A stretch of 64,000 nucleotides of DNA from Muribaculaceae bacterium (lineage in GTDB: Bacteria; Bacteroidota; Bacteroidia; Bacteroidales; Muribaculaceae): contig JAFUKL010000034.1 in the NCBI GenBank assembly GCA_017473615.1, forward strand, positions 1-64,000. Direction: 5' to 3'. Shown piece after piece: positions 54,631-64,000 of this stretch (position 1 is its first letter; each line of letters starts with the position of its first letter). Under the pieces are notes generated by a model that was given only the letters and a program-made list of their open reading frames with translations, made no database searches and had not been told where the DNA came from. The position numbers and the translations under genes are program-made.

Positions 54631-56148
54631 TTATCCTATTTTTTCAATTCCGGTCTTGATGCGCTTTATGGTTTCTTCTTTACCGATAAGTTCGGTGATG
54701 TCAAACATGTGCGGACCTTTACATTCTCCCACCACGGTCAAGCGGAAAGCGTTCATCACGTTGCCCATGTGATAGCCTTTCTCTGTAATCCAGCCAATAA
54801 CGACTTCTTCAGCCGGTTTGCTTGAGAAGTCCTCGATGCCTTCAAGCACATCTATGAGTTCATTCATTATGGCAGGGGTATCTTCTTTCCAGCGTTTTTT
54901 CACGTCCTTTTCAGCGTATGTCTCGGGTGCGACGAAGAAGAATGAAGACTGTTCCCAAAGGTCTTTTACAAAAGATATGCGTCCTTTTACCAAAGATACT
55001 GTTTTTGTCAAGAAATCATCGCTGTAATTGGTAACATCCACGCCGTTTTCAGTCAATACCGGTTTATATAATTCGGCTAATTCTTCATCGGGCATGTTGA
55101 TGAGATATTCGTGATTGAACCATGCAGCTTTCTCAAAATTGAAACGTGCACCGCTCTTGGAGCAATGTTCAAACGAAAATTCTTTTATCATGTCGTCCAT
55201 AGAAAGGATTTCGCGGTCATCGCCCGGATTCCAGCCAAGCAAGCCTACGAAGTTCACAACGGCTTCGGGTAAGAAACCTTCTTCACGGAAACCTGCCCAT
55301 ACATCCTCGTTGTCTTTCCATTCCATTGGGAATACCGGGAAACCGAGTTTTTTGCCGTCGCGCTTGCTCAATTTACCCTTTCCGGTAGGTTTAAGCAGCA
55401 AAGGCAGGTGTACGAATTGCGGCATTGTGTCTTTCCAGCCGAATGCTTCATATAGCAACACATGCAACGGCGCCGATGGCAACCATTCTTCGCCGCGTAT
55501 CACGTGAGATACTTCCATCAAGTGGTCGTCTACGATATTAGCCAAGTGATAAGTGGGCAGGTCATCGGCACTCTTATATAGCACCTTGTCGTCAAGGATG
55601 GACGAATTGATAACCACTTTGCCACGTATAAGGTCGTCGACCTCTACGTTTATGTCGGGCTCTATCTTGAAACGCACTACGTATTTATCGCCGTTATCTA
55701 TAAGCGTTTTCACTTCGTCGGCAGGCATGGATAAGGAATTGCGCATGCTCATGCGGGTGGATGCGTCATACTGGAAGTTCTGCACCTCTGCGCGCTTGGC
55801 TTCAAGCTCTTCGGGGGTGTCAAACGCTATATATGCCTTACCCTCATCAAGCAATTGTTTTACGTGAGTACGGTAAATGTCGCGACGCTCGCTCTGCTTA
55901 TAAGGTCCGTAGTTGCCGCCTTCGCGCACGCCTTCATCTATTCCTATGCCGAGCCATGCAAGGGCTTCATTGATATATTCTTCGGCACCGGGAACAAAAC
56001 GTGTGGAATCGGTGTCTTCGATACGCAGAATCATGTCGCCACCGTTCTGGCGCGCAAAAAGATAGTTATATAATGCAGTGCGTACACCGCCGATATGTAG
56101 AGCTCCTGTAGGAGATGGTGCAAAACGCACTCTTACTTTTCTATCCAT
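54631..56148 (-). CDS. gltX: Glutamate--tRNA ligase
   Basis: 505 residues. HIGH motif in [22 protein letters not shown] motif as [12 protein letters not shown], and a C-terminal anticodon-binding region ending [19 protein letters not shown]. It charges tRNA-Glu. The -7 promoter motif lies 34 bases upstream. Confidence 0.96.
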   Translation of the reverse strand: MDRKVRVRFAPSPTGALHIGGVRTALYNYLFARQNGGDMILRIEDTDSTRFVPGAEEYINEALAWLGIGIDEGVREGGNYGPYKQSERRDIYRTHVKQLLDEGKAYIAFDTPEELEAKRAEVQNFQYDASTRMSMRNSLSMPADEVKTLIDNGDKYVVRFKIEPDINVEVDDLIRGKVVINSSILDDKVLYKSADDLPTYHLANIVDDHLMEVSHVIRGEEWLPSAPLHVLLYEAFGWKDTMPQFVHLPLLLKPTGKGKLSKRDGKKLGFPVFPMEWKDNEDVWAGFREEGFLPEAVVNFVGLLGWNPGDDREILSMDDMIKEFSFEHCSKSGARFNFEKAAWFNHEYLINMPDEELAELYKPVLTENGVDVTNYSDDFLTKTVSLVKGRISFVKDLWEQSSFFFVAPETYAEKDVKKRWKEDTPAIMNELIDVLEGIEDFSSKPAEEVVIGWITEKGYHMGNVMNAFRLTVVGECKGPHMFDITELIGKEETIKRIKTGIEKIG

Positions 56149-56181
56149 AATGTTATGTCGGTTTTTAATGAATTATTTTGG

Positions 56182-56189
56182 CAAAGTTA
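56182..56189 (-). promoter_or_regulatory. gltX promoter -7 motif
   Basis: TAACTTTG on the minus strand, 34 bases before the start codon. Confidence 0.6.
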
Positions 56190-56314
56190 GCACTTATTTT
56201 CAAGACATAAGGTACAAAAGGCAATATTTTATTATATGCGGCGGTCTTGCGCTTTAAAACTTTTTTCAAAGGCATTGTGTTATATGGATAACCGAATAAT
56301 AAAAACATGATATT

Positions 56315-56617
56315 ATGCATTTAACACCCAGAGAACAAGACAAGGTGCTGCTGCTTACTATGGGGCTTATCGCCGAAAGGCGTTTGAAAAAAGGCTTGAA
56401 ACTGAATTACCCCGAAGCAGTGGCATATATCACTTCTGCTGCGCTTGAAGGCGCAAGAGAAGGGAAAACTGTTGAAGAAGTGATGAATATAGCTTCCAAT
56501 GTGCTAAGGAAAGAGCAAGTGATGGAAGGTGTGGCTGATATGGTTACACTGTTGCAGGTGGAGGCTGTATTTACCGATGGTACGAGGCTTGTGAGCATAC
56601 ACAGCCCTATAAAGTGA
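56315..56617 (+). CDS. ureA: Urease subunit gamma
   Basis: 100 residues, the full gamma subunit, opening [23 protein letters not shown] and ending with [13 protein letters not shown]. It is part of the nickel enzyme that splits urea into ammonia and carbamate. First gene of the ureABCEFGD operon; no obvious -7 motif precedes it. ureB is 41 bases downstream and separate, unlike the gamma-beta fusion of Helicobacter. Confidence 0.97.
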   Translation: MHLTPREQDKVLLLTMGLIAERRLKKGLKLNYPEAVAYITSAALEGAREGKTVEEVMNIASNVLRKEQVMEGVADMVTLLQVEAVFTDGTRLVSIHSPIK

Positions 56618-56658
56618 GAAAGCATGTTATTCAATCAAGAATTTAAAGCATTACAAGT

Positions 56659-57096
56659 ATGGACAACGATAAACAATCAATAGAAAAAGGCTTTATCCCC
56701 GACGCTTATGTCCCCGTGGGGGGCGTTATACTCAAGAGCGAGCCTATAGAATACAACAAGGGGAGGAATACAGAGAAAATAAAGGTGAGGAACACCGGAG
56801 ACCGTCCTATTCAGGTGGGTTCTCATTTCCATTTTTTTGAGGCTAACCGCTATCTGGAATTTGATCGTCCGGCGGCTTTTGGCTGCCACTTGAATATCCC
56901 TGCCACTTCGGCGGTAAGATTTGAGCCGGGAGAGGAAAAAGAAGTGGAAGTGGTGGCTTTCGGTGGGAAACAGAGGGTTATAGGATTCAATGATCTTACC
57001 AACGGATATGCTGGAGGACAGGATTCGCCTACTTTTTATCCGAAACAGATCAGCTCGGTACGGCGCATGAGAAAATACGGATTCAAGTCAAATTAA
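56659..57096 (+). CDS. ureB: Urease subunit beta
   Basis: 145 residues. The beta subunit core ([19 protein letters not shown], then [18 protein letters not shown], and [19 protein letters not shown]) is intact. About 15 extra N-terminal residues precede the usual beta-subunit start ([10 protein letters not shown]), so the protein is somewhat longer than the ~100-residue form of enterobacteria. It is followed after 16 bases by ureC. Confidence 0.95.
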   Translation: MDNDKQSIEKGFIPDAYVPVGGVILKSEPIEYNKGRNTEKIKVRNTGDRPIQVGSHFHFFEANRYLEFDRPAAFGCHLNIPATSAVRFEPGEEKEVEVVAFGGKQRVIGFNDLTNGYAGGQDSPTFYPKQISSVRRMRKYGFKSN

Positions 57097-57112
57097 ATAC
57101 ACTCTATACATT

Positions 57113-58831
57113 ATGGCAACTATATCAAGACAAGAATACAACAATCTGTTCGGTCCCACTGTGGGTGACAAGATTCGCCTCGGCAACACCAACCTTTATG
57201 TGGAAATAGAAAAAGACTTGCGCCACTACGGCGATGAACTTGTGTATGGCGGAGGCAAAACGCTGCGTGACGGAATGGGGCTTGCCAATACCATGACTTC
57301 AGGTGAAGGGTCGCTGGATACCGTTATTACCAATGTTACAATACTCGACCCAATACTCGGGGTGGTAAAGGCTGATGTGGGTATTAAAGACGGTAGAATT
57401 GCCGGCATAGGAAAAGCCGGAAATCCTAATGTAATGGACGGCGTGTCACCTGATCTTGTGACCGGAGCTTCAACCGATTCTATTTCCGGAGAAAATCTTA
57501 TTCTCACGGCTGGAGGGATAGACGGACATGTTCATTTTATTGCACCGCAACAGGCGTATGACTGCTTGAGCAACGGTATCACTACTCTTATAGGAGGAGG
57601 TATAGGTCCCACCGATGGTACCAATGGAACAACCATTACTTCGGGACCGTGGAATTTGCGTCTCACTTTGCAGGCTATGGAGGATTTGCCTATCAATATA
57701 GGCTTGCTCGGGAAGGGTAACTGTGCCACCGAATATCCGATGATAGAGCAAGTGGAGGCAGGTGCTTGCGGATTTAAGATTCATGAGGACTGGGGTTCTA
57801 CACCGGCAGCAATCAGAGCATGTATGAGAGTGTGCGACCGCTACGATGTGCAAGCCGCCATTCACACCGATACACTCAATGAAAGCGGTTATGTGGAAGA
57901 TACCCTTGCTGCTATCGACGGACGCACAATACATACCTATCACAGCGAGGGTGCCGGTGGCGGTCATGCTCCCGACTTGCTGAAAGTGGCGTCTATGCCT
58001 AATGTGCTGCCGTCTTCCACCAATCCCACTTTGCCTTTTGGTGTTAATTCTCAGGCTGAATTATTTGACATGATTATGGTGTGCCATAATCTTAATCCGC
58101 GAATACCGTCGGATGTGGCGTTTGCCGAAAGCCGCGTGCGTCCGGAAACTCAGTCGGCAGAGAATGTCCTGCATGACCTCGGGGTAATATCGATGGTGAC
58201 GAGCGATTCTCAAGCGATGGGGCGAGTGGGCGAATCATTCATGCGCACGTTTCAGATGGCATCATATATGAAAGACGTGAGCGGAAAACTTGCCGAGGAT
58301 TCAGCCGGTAATGACAATTTCAGAGTGTTGCGTTATTTGGCAAAAATTACTATCAACCCTGCCGTTACTTACGGTGTGAGCGACATTATAGGCTCGGTGG
58401 AGAAAGGTAAGATGGCTGATCTTGTTCTATGGGAACCGGCTTTCTTTGGGACAAAACCGAAAATGGTTATTAAGGGCGGACTTATCAATTGGGCTAAGAT
58501 GGGTGATACTAATGCATCGCTACCTACGCCGCAACCGGTGCTTATGCGTCCCATGTTTGGTGCTTTCGGTAAGGCTATGCCCGAAACGTGCATCTCGTTC
58601 GTTTCTCGTGCATCCTATGAGTTGGGTATAAAGGAACGATACGGACTTGAGCGTATCGTCTATCCGGTGCGTCGCACTCGACAGCTCACCAAGGCTGATA
58701 TGGTACGTAACGGATTTATGCCGAGAATTGAAGTCAACCCCGAAACTTTTGAAGTTTTTGTTGATGGCAAGCATGCTTATGTTCCGCCGGCAAGAGAGTT
58801 CTCTTTAGGACAATTGTATTGGTTCGGATAA
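57113..58831 (+). CDS. ureC: Urease subunit alpha (catalytic)
   Basis: 572 residues. The nickel site is complete: H139 and H141 in [11 protein letters not shown]222 in GFKIHEDWG (the carbamylated lysine), the [13 protein letters not shown] block, a downstream histidine-rich [14 protein letters not shown], and H325 in [11 protein letters not shown] with the flap. A C-terminal Cys/His flap segment and [17 protein letters not shown] end are normal. The enzyme is cytoplasmic and gives the cell ammonia from host urea. Confidence 0.97.
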   Translation: MATISRQEYNNLFGPTVGDKIRLGNTNLYVEIEKDLRHYGDELVYGGGKTLRDGMGLANTMTSGEGSLDTVITNVTILDPILGVVKADVGIKDGRIAGIGKAGNPNVMDGVSPDLVTGASTDSISGENLILTAGGIDGHVHFIAPQQAYDCLSNGITTLIGGGIGPTDGTNGTTITSGPWNLRLTLQAMEDLPINIGLLGKGNCATEYPMIEQVEAGACGFKIHEDWGSTPAAIRACMRVCDRYDVQAAIHTDTLNESGYVEDTLAAIDGRTIHTYHSEGAGGGHAPDLLKVASMPNVLPSSTNPTLPFGVNSQAELFDMIMVCHNLNPRIPSDVAFAESRVRPETQSAENVLHDLGVISMVTSDSQAMGRVGESFMRTFQMASYMKDVSGKLAEDSAGNDNFRVLRYLAKITINPAVTYGVSDIIGSVEKGKMADLVLWEPAFFGTKPKMVIKGGLINWAKMGDTNASLPTPQPVLMRPMFGAFGKAMPETCISFVSRASYELGIKERYGLERIVYPVRRTRQLTKADMVRNGFMPRIEVNPETFEVFVDGKHAYVPPAREFSLGQLYWFG

Positions 58832-58855
58832 ACAATGGTTTCAAGTTTCATGCTT

Positions 58856-59425
58856 ATGAATAAAAATATTTATATAGAAATATTAGGAAATATCCTTACC
58901 GACAAGGAATGGAAAAAACGCTCTGAAAAGTGCGACTTGGAGTGGGTGAGGCTCGACCAGTGGACGGCGCAAAAGAGCCGTTTCCTTGCAGTGAGCGACT
59001 GTGGTAACGAGTATCCGGTGGCTCTTGCGCGCCACTCTCATATTGCCGATGGCGATGTGCTTCTTTACGATCCGCATGAGAACCGTATGGTAGTATTCCG
59101 TGTGGAATTGAGTCGGGTGATGGTGATAGATATGGGGCGGCTTGCACGTATGGATGCCGATACCATTATTCATATTTCAGTTGAGTTGGGACATGCCCTT
59201 GGCAACCAGCACTGGCCTGCAGTAGTGAAGGGGACTAAGGTGTATGTTCCGCTCACAGTTGACAAGAAAGTGATGACAAGCGTAATGAACACTCATCACA
59301 TAGAGAATATATCTTATGAATTCATGCCCGGAACAGAGGTGATACCGTATCTTGCTCCGCATGAAATAAGGAGACTGTTTGGAGGAGCAGGACAAGAAAG
59401 CCATTCTCATGAACACCCTGTGTGA
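58856..59425 (+). CDS. ureE: Urease accessory protein UreE
   Basis: 189 residues from the ATG at 58856; two earlier starts would extend it by up to 7 residues. An N-terminal peptide-binding domain and a C-terminal metal-binding domain (VELGHALGNQHWPAVVKGT, then THHIENISYEF) are present. The tail is only ESHSHEHPV, short of the long polyhistidine tail of Klebsiella UreE. It delivers nickel to the urease apoenzyme with UreG. Confidence 0.9.
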   Translation: MNKNIYIEILGNILTDKEWKKRSEKCDLEWVRLDQWTAQKSRFLAVSDCGNEYPVALARHSHIADGDVLLYDPHENRMVVFRVELSRVMVIDMGRLARMDADTIIHISVELGHALGNQHWPAVVKGTKVYVPLTVDKKVMTSVMNTHHIENISYEFMPGTEVIPYLAPHEIRRLFGGAGQESHSHEHPV

Positions 59426-60104
59426 TACATCGGTTATGCGGCTGCTGCAGTTTACCGACTCAGCGTGTCCTGTGGGGGCGTTTGCTTTTTCCTGTGGATT
59501 GGAGTCGGCTGCAGCATGCGGTATTGTGCATGACGCCGTTACTCTCGGGGAGTATGTCCGTGCCGTTGCGATGCAGTCGGCATTTTGCGATGCCGTGGCA
59601 GCTCTCCATGCTCATCGGGCTGCCGTGGCAGATAGCTATGGCGGTGTAATGGATGCCGATAGGGCATTGATGATGGTGAAACTGAATGATGAAGGGCGGC
59701 TTATGCTTATGCGTATGGGTCGGAAGCTTATTGAATTGGGTAGCACATTGATAAAATCACCGTTGCTTAACGCTTTTCTCAGTGATATTAGGAGTGGTGA
59801 AGCGTTCGGCTCTTATCCGGTAGCGCAAGGAGTGATGTTTGCCGTTTTGGGGATAAAAGAGCCTGAAATGTTTGCATCGCATCAATACGGTGTTGCCAAT
59901 ATGGTGCTTGGAGCAGCATTAAGGTGTGTGAAAGTGAGCCATGTCGACACACAGAAAATACTTTTTGAATTGATGGGCGAAGTTCCGGAACTTTATGGTG
60001 AAATTAAAGATTTCACTCTCGATGAAATGAACTCTTTTTGTCCGGAAGTCGACATATTGGCATCGATTCACGAGAAAGGGCGGCAACGTATGTTCATGAG
60101 TTAG
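59409..60104 (+). CDS. ureF: Urease accessory protein UreF
   Basis: 231 residues from the ATG at 59409, which overlaps ureE by 17 bases; an in-frame TTG at 59379 lies further inside ureE. Blocks [20 protein letters not shown] and [17 protein letters not shown] identify UreF. It is the nucleotide-exchange helper of UreG in the UreDFG complex. Confidence 0.9.
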   Translation: MNTLCDTSVMRLLQFTDSACPVGAFAFSCGLESAAACGIVHDAVTLGEYVRAVAMQSAFCDAVAALHAHRAAVADSYGGVMDADRALMMVKLNDEGRLMLMRMGRKLIELGSTLIKSPLLNAFLSDIRSGEAFGSYPVAQGVMFAVLGIKEPEMFASHQYGVANMVLGAALRCVKVSHVDTQKILFELMGEVPELYGEIKDFTLDEMNSFCPEVDILASIHEKGRQRMFMS

Positions 60105-60150
60105 TGCCGTAGCGTGTATATCATATAAAATCATTAAAAATATCATTAAT

Positions 60151-60777
60151 ATGTCAAATATTTGCAGAATAGGCGTTGGTGGACCGGTAGGGTCGGGTAA
60201 GACCGCCTTGATTGAGGCTATAACCCCTAAATTATTGGAGAAAGGCTTGAAGGTTCTTATTATAACCAACGATATAGTCACCACCGAGGACGCTAAGCAT
60301 GTAAGAAAAATGCTGAAAGGAATTCTTATGGAAGAGCGTATCATAGGAGTTGAAACCGGTGCTTGTCCTCACACAGCCGTGCGTGAAGACCCATCGATGA
60401 ATATAGCCGCTGTAGAGGATATGGAGGCGCGTTTTCCCGATACCGATGTGGTGCTGATAGAGTCGGGCGGAGATAACCTTACGCTCACGTTCAGTCCGGC
60501 ATTGGTCGATTTCTTTGTATATGTGATAGATGTGGCTGCAGGTGACAAGATTCCGCGTAAGGACGGTCCCGGAATATCGCAATCAGACATACTTGTCATT
60601 AACAAGACCGATCTTGCTCCTTATGTAGGTGCAAGCCTTGAGGTTATGCGCAGGGATTCCGAACTCATGCGTCCGGGCAAACCGTTCATTTTCACAAATT
60701 GCATGACGGGTGAGGGAGTGGGTGAGTTTGTAGACCTGCTTTTCAGAACGGCTCTTTTCGATAAAATCAAGCAGTAG
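60151..60777 (+). CDS. ureG: Urease accessory GTPase UreG
   Basis: 208 residues. P-loop at residues 11-18 in [12 protein letters not shown], then [13 protein letters not shown], the CPH metal-site [28 protein letters not shown] and [11 protein letters not shown] (G4). SIMIBI GTPase that powers nickel insertion. It starts 46 bases after ureF and ends 6 bases before ureD. Confidence 0.96.
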   Translation: MSNICRIGVGGPVGSGKTALIEAITPKLLEKGLKVLIITNDIVTTEDAKHVRKMLKGILMEERIIGVETGACPHTAVREDPSMNIAAVEDMEARFPDTDVVLIESGGDNLTLTFSPALVDFFVYVIDVAAGDKIPRKDGPGISQSDILVINKTDLAPYVGASLEVMRRDSELMRPGKPFIFTNCMTGEGVGEFVDLLFRTALFDKIKQ

Positions 60778-60783
60778 CGTGCC

Positions 60784-61695
60784 ATGACACATTACACAGC
60801 AAGAGAATTAGAGCGTTACAGGGAAGAACCGAAAGCGATGAAAGTGGGTACTCCCGGAAAAGCGGGATACCTTAATATGGAATTTGAGCTTGACACTTGT
60901 GGCAAGTCCATTCTGCGTAACCTTGACCGGCGTGTACCGGTTATTGTGCAGCAAGCATTGTACTTCGACGAACAGATGCCTGAGATGCCTTGTGTGTATA
61001 TCCTTTCCTCCGGCGGGCAGAATGTAGACGGCGACCGTTGCAGCCAGTTTGTCACCGTTCGTAAGGGTGCATTTGCGTTTGTTTCTACAGGAGCGGCGAC
61101 CAAACTCGCTGAGATGCGTTATAACCATTCTGCGATGGAGCAGGTGTTCACGCTTGAGGAGAACGCTTATCTTGAATACTTGCCTGAACCGATGATACCT
61201 TGTCGGCATACACGCTTTCTTTCTTGTACCCGCCTTATTGTTCACCCGACCGCTACGCTTTTTTACTCCGAAATTTTCATGGGTGGGCGAAAGTATTACG
61301 GCGACGGCGAACTATTCAAGTATGATGTGCTGTCGGTGAGTACACGGGGTGAGCGTCCTGACGGGATGTCGCTTTTTTACGAAAAAATGCTTATAGAGCC
61401 TTATCGGCGCAATGTACGCGGTGTGGGTGTGATGCACGGCTTTGACGTATTTGCCAATATTGTGATAATGTCTCCGGAAGAGATTGCGGAGAAAATCTAC
61501 GCTGAAATTACTCCATATATCAAGTTGGGAGAAACGGCTCTTGGTGTTACCCGCTTGCCGGGTAAAAGCGGACTTATAGTGAAAATTCTCGGTATGGAAG
61601 CATCACCTGTGAAGGAAATTGCGCGTGAAATTTGTTCTATTGTAAGACTTGTCGTTAAGGGAAAACCTTTACCTGAAGAATTTCCTTGGCGTTAA
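60784..61695 (+). CDS. ureD: Urease accessory protein UreD (UreH)
   Basis: 303 residues. SQFVTVRKGAFAFVSTGAATK, FSEIFMGGRKYYGDGE-type block at about residues 160-180 (LFYSEIFMGGRKYYGDGE) and a C-terminal LPGKSGLIVKILGMEASPVK match the UreD scaffold that binds the urease apoprotein. The gene comes last in the cluster rather than first as in Klebsiella. A dispersed repeat follows its stop. Confidence 0.9.
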   Translation: MTHYTARELERYREEPKAMKVGTPGKAGYLNMEFELDTCGKSILRNLDRRVPVIVQQALYFDEQMPEMPCVYILSSGGQNVDGDRCSQFVTVRKGAFAFVSTGAATKLAEMRYNHSAMEQVFTLEENAYLEYLPEPMIPCRHTRFLSCTRLIVHPTATLFYSEIFMGGRKYYGDGELFKYDVLSVSTRGERPDGMSLFYEKMLIEPYRRNVRGVGVMHGFDVFANIVIMSPEEIAEKIYAEITPYIKLGETALGVTRLPGKSGLIVKILGMEASPVKEIAREICSIVRLVVKGKPLPEEFPWR

Positions 61696-61698
61696 CAA

Positions 61699-61727
61699 TA
61701 AGAAACTGTTTTGAATTTTCTAAAAAA
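61699..61727. repeat. Dispersed repeat copy between ureD and the urea channel gene
   Basis: TAAGAAACTGTTTTGAATTT continues TCTAAAAAAA. It begins 4 bases after the ureD stop codon. Confidence 0.65.
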
Positions 61728-61738
61728 AACTACTTGTT

Positions 61739-62731
61739 ATGATAGAAGACCTTATGAAATTCGTGAAAGTCCTGTTGCGCGGCGCAGGACAAGTGATGTT
61801 TCAAGGAAGTGCATGGGCGGGAGCATTCTTTATCCTTGGAATCATTGTAGGCTCTGCATTGGCAGGGCTGCCGCAGGTGGCAATAGGAGCAGTGCTTGGG
61901 TTGATAGTGTCCACTGTGACCGGTTATGTGCTTAATATGCCGCATGAGGAAGGGGAGAGCGGTTTGTGGGGATTCAACGGAATTCTTGTGGGATGTGCAT
62001 TCCCTACGTTCTTGGGTAATACCTTGCTTATGTGGCTTGTGCTGATTTTGTGTGCAGCCATGACTACGTGGATGCGTGTGGCTATGAACAACGTCATGGC
62101 ATCGTGGAAAGTGAATTCGTTTACGTTCCCGTTCGTTTTCTCTACATGGATATTTCTTATATGCGTTCACAGCTTTGACGGCTTGTGGGGAGAGTATATG
62201 GCGTTGCCGAGCTTGATGAATAGTTTTTCCCCTGATTTGAATGTGAATATTACGGCTCTTCCCGATTATTGGCTTAAAAATATCTCGCAGGTGTTTCTTA
62301 TCGATTCTTGGTTGGCGGGCTTGCTGTTTCTTATAGGCTTGTATTTCAGCTCCAAGTGGGCGGCATTGTGGGCAGCTGTGGCATCGGCTGTGGCGTTGGG
62401 CGTGGCAGTGCTGTTCAAGGCATCGGGCAGTGATGTGGCACATGGGCTTTACGGTTTCAGTGCCGTGCTTACGGGTATTGCGCTTGGCTGTACTTTCTAT
62501 CGCCCGTCGTGGAGATCGGCGGTGTGGGCTTTGATTGGAATTATTGTCACGGTGTTTGTGCAGGGTGCTATGAATGCGCTTTTTATGCCTTTCGGTGTGG
62601 CTTCTCTCACTGCTCCGTTCTGTGTCACCACATGGTTATTCCTGTTGCCGAGACTGAATATCGACAACCCTAATACCGATGTCCGTCGTCCCGACCATTC
62701 ACATTGGCACAAGCGGCATGCTATGCCGTGA
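61739..62731 (+). CDS. Urea transporter (UT family channel)
   Basis: 330 residues with about 10 helices. The family signature LWGFNGILVGCAFP occurs near residue 80 and its counterpart LYGFSAVLTGIALGCTF after residue 240, the two halves of the urea channel. It brings urea in passively and feeds the urease operon directly upstream (43-base gap, interrupted only by a repeat copy). No nickel transporter is encoded in the window. Confidence 0.9.
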   Translation: MIEDLMKFVKVLLRGAGQVMFQGSAWAGAFFILGIIVGSALAGLPQVAIGAVLGLIVSTVTGYVLNMPHEEGESGLWGFNGILVGCAFPTFLGNTLLMWLVLILCAAMTTWMRVAMNNVMASWKVNSFTFPFVFSTWIFLICVHSFDGLWGEYMALPSLMNSFSPDLNVNITALPDYWLKNISQVFLIDSWLAGLLFLIGLYFSSKWAALWAAVASAVALGVAVLFKASGSDVAHGLYGFSAVLTGIALGCTFYRPSWRSAVWALIGIIVTVFVQGAMNALFMPFGVASLTAPFCVTTWLFLLPRLNIDNPNTDVRRPDHSHWHKRHAMP

Positions 62732-62748
62732 TTCCGCCTTATATATGC

Positions 62749-62782
62749 AAAAAGAGCTTGAAGATGTCTTCAAGCTCTTTTT
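62749..62782. terminator. Bidirectional terminator between the urea channel gene and tRNA-Ser
   Basis: A perfect 15-bp stem AAAAAGAGCTTGAAG / CTTCAAGCTCTTTTT with a 4-base loop. Confidence 0.92.
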
Positions 62783-62783
62783 G

Positions 62784-62870
62784 CGGAAAGGACGAGATTC
62801 GAACTCGTGGTAGGATTACTCCTACGACAGTTTAGCAAACTGTTGGTTTCAGCCACTCACCCACCTTTCC
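62784..62870 (-). tRNA. tRNA-Ser (anticodon GCT)
   Basis: 87 nt with a long variable arm (GTAGGAGTAATCCTAC). The acceptor GGAAAGG pairs with CCTTTCC, the anticodon loop is TTGCTAA, and the T-loop is GTTCGAATC. CCA is not encoded (the bases after G73 are CAA), so it must be added. Confidence 0.93.
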
Positions 62871-62901
62871 AAGCGATTGCCGAAATTTTCATTTAGCGGT
62901 G

Positions 62902-62932
62902 CAAAGATAGGAGTTTTTATTCAAATTGCAAA
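62902..62932 (-). promoter_or_regulatory. tRNA-Ser promoter (-33/-7)
   Basis: TTTG (62932-62929) and TATCTTTG (62909-62902) on the minus strand with a 19-base spacer. Confidence 0.65.
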
Positions 62933-63001
62933 ATATTCTGCTGTTTTTTTCTTAAAATCTTTTTTGCATGCGTTTTGCGTACAAAAGTCGGTGAAAAATA
63001 G

Positions 63002-63009
63002 TAACTTTG
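63002..63009 (+). promoter_or_regulatory. miaB promoter -7 motif
   Basis: TAACTTTG, about 20-30 bases before the likely miaB start; divergent from the tRNA-Ser promoter. Confidence 0.6.
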
Positions 63010-63030
63010 CGCCGCTATAATATGTATAAA

Positions 63031-64000
63031 ATGGAAAAGATAAACCCCGATAAAATGAAGTTGTCCTATACTGCCGAAGAGTTCCCGAAAAAACTGTTTA
63101 TAGAAACCTACGGTTGCCAGATGAATGTGGCTGACAGCGAGGTGGTAGCATCGGTAATGAAATTGGCAGGCTACGGTGTGAGTGAGAATCTTGACGAATG
63201 TGACGCCATACTGATCAATACCTGTTCGATACGAGACAATGCCGAGCAGAAGATTTTCTCCCGTTTGCAACAACTTGCAGCATTGAAGAAAAAGCGCGGT
63301 GGCAGGCTGATTGTGGGTATCATAGGCTGTATGGCTGAGCGCATGAAGGACGAACTTATAAGTAATCACGGTGTAGACCTCGTTGCGGGTCCCGATGCTT
63401 ATCTTGACCTGCCGAGCCTCTTTGCGGCGGTGGAGAACGGCGAGAATGCTATCAATATCGAGTTGTCGACTACCGAGACCTACCGTGATGTGATTCCCTC
63501 GCGCATAGGCGGCAACAAGATAAGCGGATATATAAGCATCATGCGCGGATGCAACAACTTCTGCTCCTATTGCATAGTGCCTTATACTCGCGGGCGTGAG
63601 CGAAGCCGTGAGCCGGGCAGCATCCTCAATGAACTGCACGACCTGCAGGCAAAAGGTTTCAAGGAGGTGATTTTATTGGGTCAGAATGTCAATTCCTATA
63701 ATTATGTGAATGCCGATGGCAGCGTTATCGATTTTGCACGCTTGCTTGAGATGGTTGCCGATGCTGCACCCGATATGCGTGTGCGTTTTACCACATCTCA
63801 CCCCAAGGACATGAGCGACGAGATTATTGCCATGATTGCCGGCAAACCAAATGTGTGCAGCCACATACACTTGCCCGTGCAGAGCGGAAGCAACTCGGTG
63901 CTGAAAGCGATGAACCGCAAATACACCCGGGAATGGTATCTCGACCGTATCGCAGCTATTCGCCGTGCGATACCCGATTGCGGTATTTCCACCGACATGT
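63031..64000 (+). CDS. miaB: tRNA-2-methylthio-N6-dimethylallyladenosine synthase (3' truncated)
   Basis: About 323 residues are visible before the window edge, of roughly 450 expected. The N-terminal MTTase domain has cysteines in IETYGCQMNVADSE, LINTCSIRDNAEQK and IIGCMAERMK; the radical-SAM cluster CxxxCxxC is RGCNNFCSYCIVPYTRGRE. It adds the methylthio group at A37 of tRNAs reading U-starting codons. The ATG at 63031 is preferred to the in-frame ATG at 63022, which lies very close to the inferred transcription start. Confidence 0.94.
   Translation, partial: MEKINPDKMKLSYTAEEFPKKLFIETYGCQMNVADSEVVASVMKLAGYGVSENLDECDAILINTCSIRDNAEQKIFSRLQQLAALKKKRGGRLIVGIIGCMAERMKDELISNHGVDLVAGPDAYLDLPSLFAAVENGENAINIELSTTETYRDVIPSRIGGNKISGYISIMRGCNNFCSYCIVPYTRGRERSREPGSILNELHDLQAKGFKEVILLGQNVNSYNYVNADGSVIDFARLLEMVADAAPDMRVRFTTSHPKDMSDEIIAMIAGKPNVCSHIHLPVQSGSNSVLKAMNRKYTREWYLDRIAAIRRAIPDCGISTDM

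Noticed and set aside
61730..62443. Long minus-strand frame opposite the urea channel gene, rich in His, Cys and Arg
   Set aside because: It mirrors a membrane-protein gene; the plus strand carries the urea channel signatures.
62917..63639. Minus-strand 240-codon reading frame opposite miaB
   Set aside because: The plus strand clearly encodes MiaB with intact cysteines; the opposite frame has no family features.

Overview
The window looks like chromosomal DNA of a Bacteroidales bacterium, probably a gut Muribaculaceae or a close relative; family level is inference. The evidence is the TAnnTTTG promoter motif before many genes, type IX secretion genes porU and porV next to ispF, a SusC/SusD pair, fimbrillin-type and DUF3078 proteins, a GldE-type CorC protein and a urea-degrading operon. 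No phage, integrase, transposase gene or CRISPR array was seen. Most of the window is ordinary chromosome with islands of poorly described exported proteins.

Layout: 1-2594 holds the end of a large secreted beta-helix protein. 2848-9741 (minus) holds a cysteine-rich exported peptide, ispF, porV, porU, a FAH-family protein and rex. 9998-12273 holds rplU, rpmA and a sodium:solute symporter. A 566-base gap (12274-12839) contains a promoter motif and at least five hairpins and may encode a structured RNA. It is followed by an operon of exported proteins of unknown function (12945-19011) ending in a transglutaminase-like protein, then tRNA-Pro(TGG). 19448-26286 holds two unknown envelope proteins and a TolC / HlyD / two ABC-2 permease export cassette with no ATPase gene. 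26453-33861 is housekeeping: fba (minus), a glycosyltransferase, speA, truA, argS and a Bax-inhibitor-1 family protein.

34056-36518 encodes a DUF3078 outer-membrane protein and two small secreted proteins. 36589-40216 (minus) encodes a C69 dipeptidase, a phosphopantetheinyl transferase and GldE. tRNA-Pro(GGG) and a GIN-domain lipoprotein follow. 41849-50217 (minus) is a SusC/SusD locus with a Calx-beta lipoprotein, a C10 cysteine peptidase and a fimbrillin-like lipoprotein; having a peptidase and no glycosidase suggests peptide rather than glycan uptake. 50668-52623 has a small membrane protein and a CoA-transferase. 52730-56148 (minus) has an M48 lipoprotein peptidase, an outer-membrane protein and gltX. 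56315-62731 is a complete urease operon (ureA, B, C, E, F, G, D) ending in a urea channel. tRNA-Ser(GCT) and the first part of miaB close the window.

Two features stand out. One is the exported-protein operon with its long structured leader. The other is a family of short dispersed repeats (core AGAANCTGTTTTGAATTTTCTT) that repeatedly sit on or a few bases after stop codons, including one 197-bp copy with inverted ends at 20008-20204.
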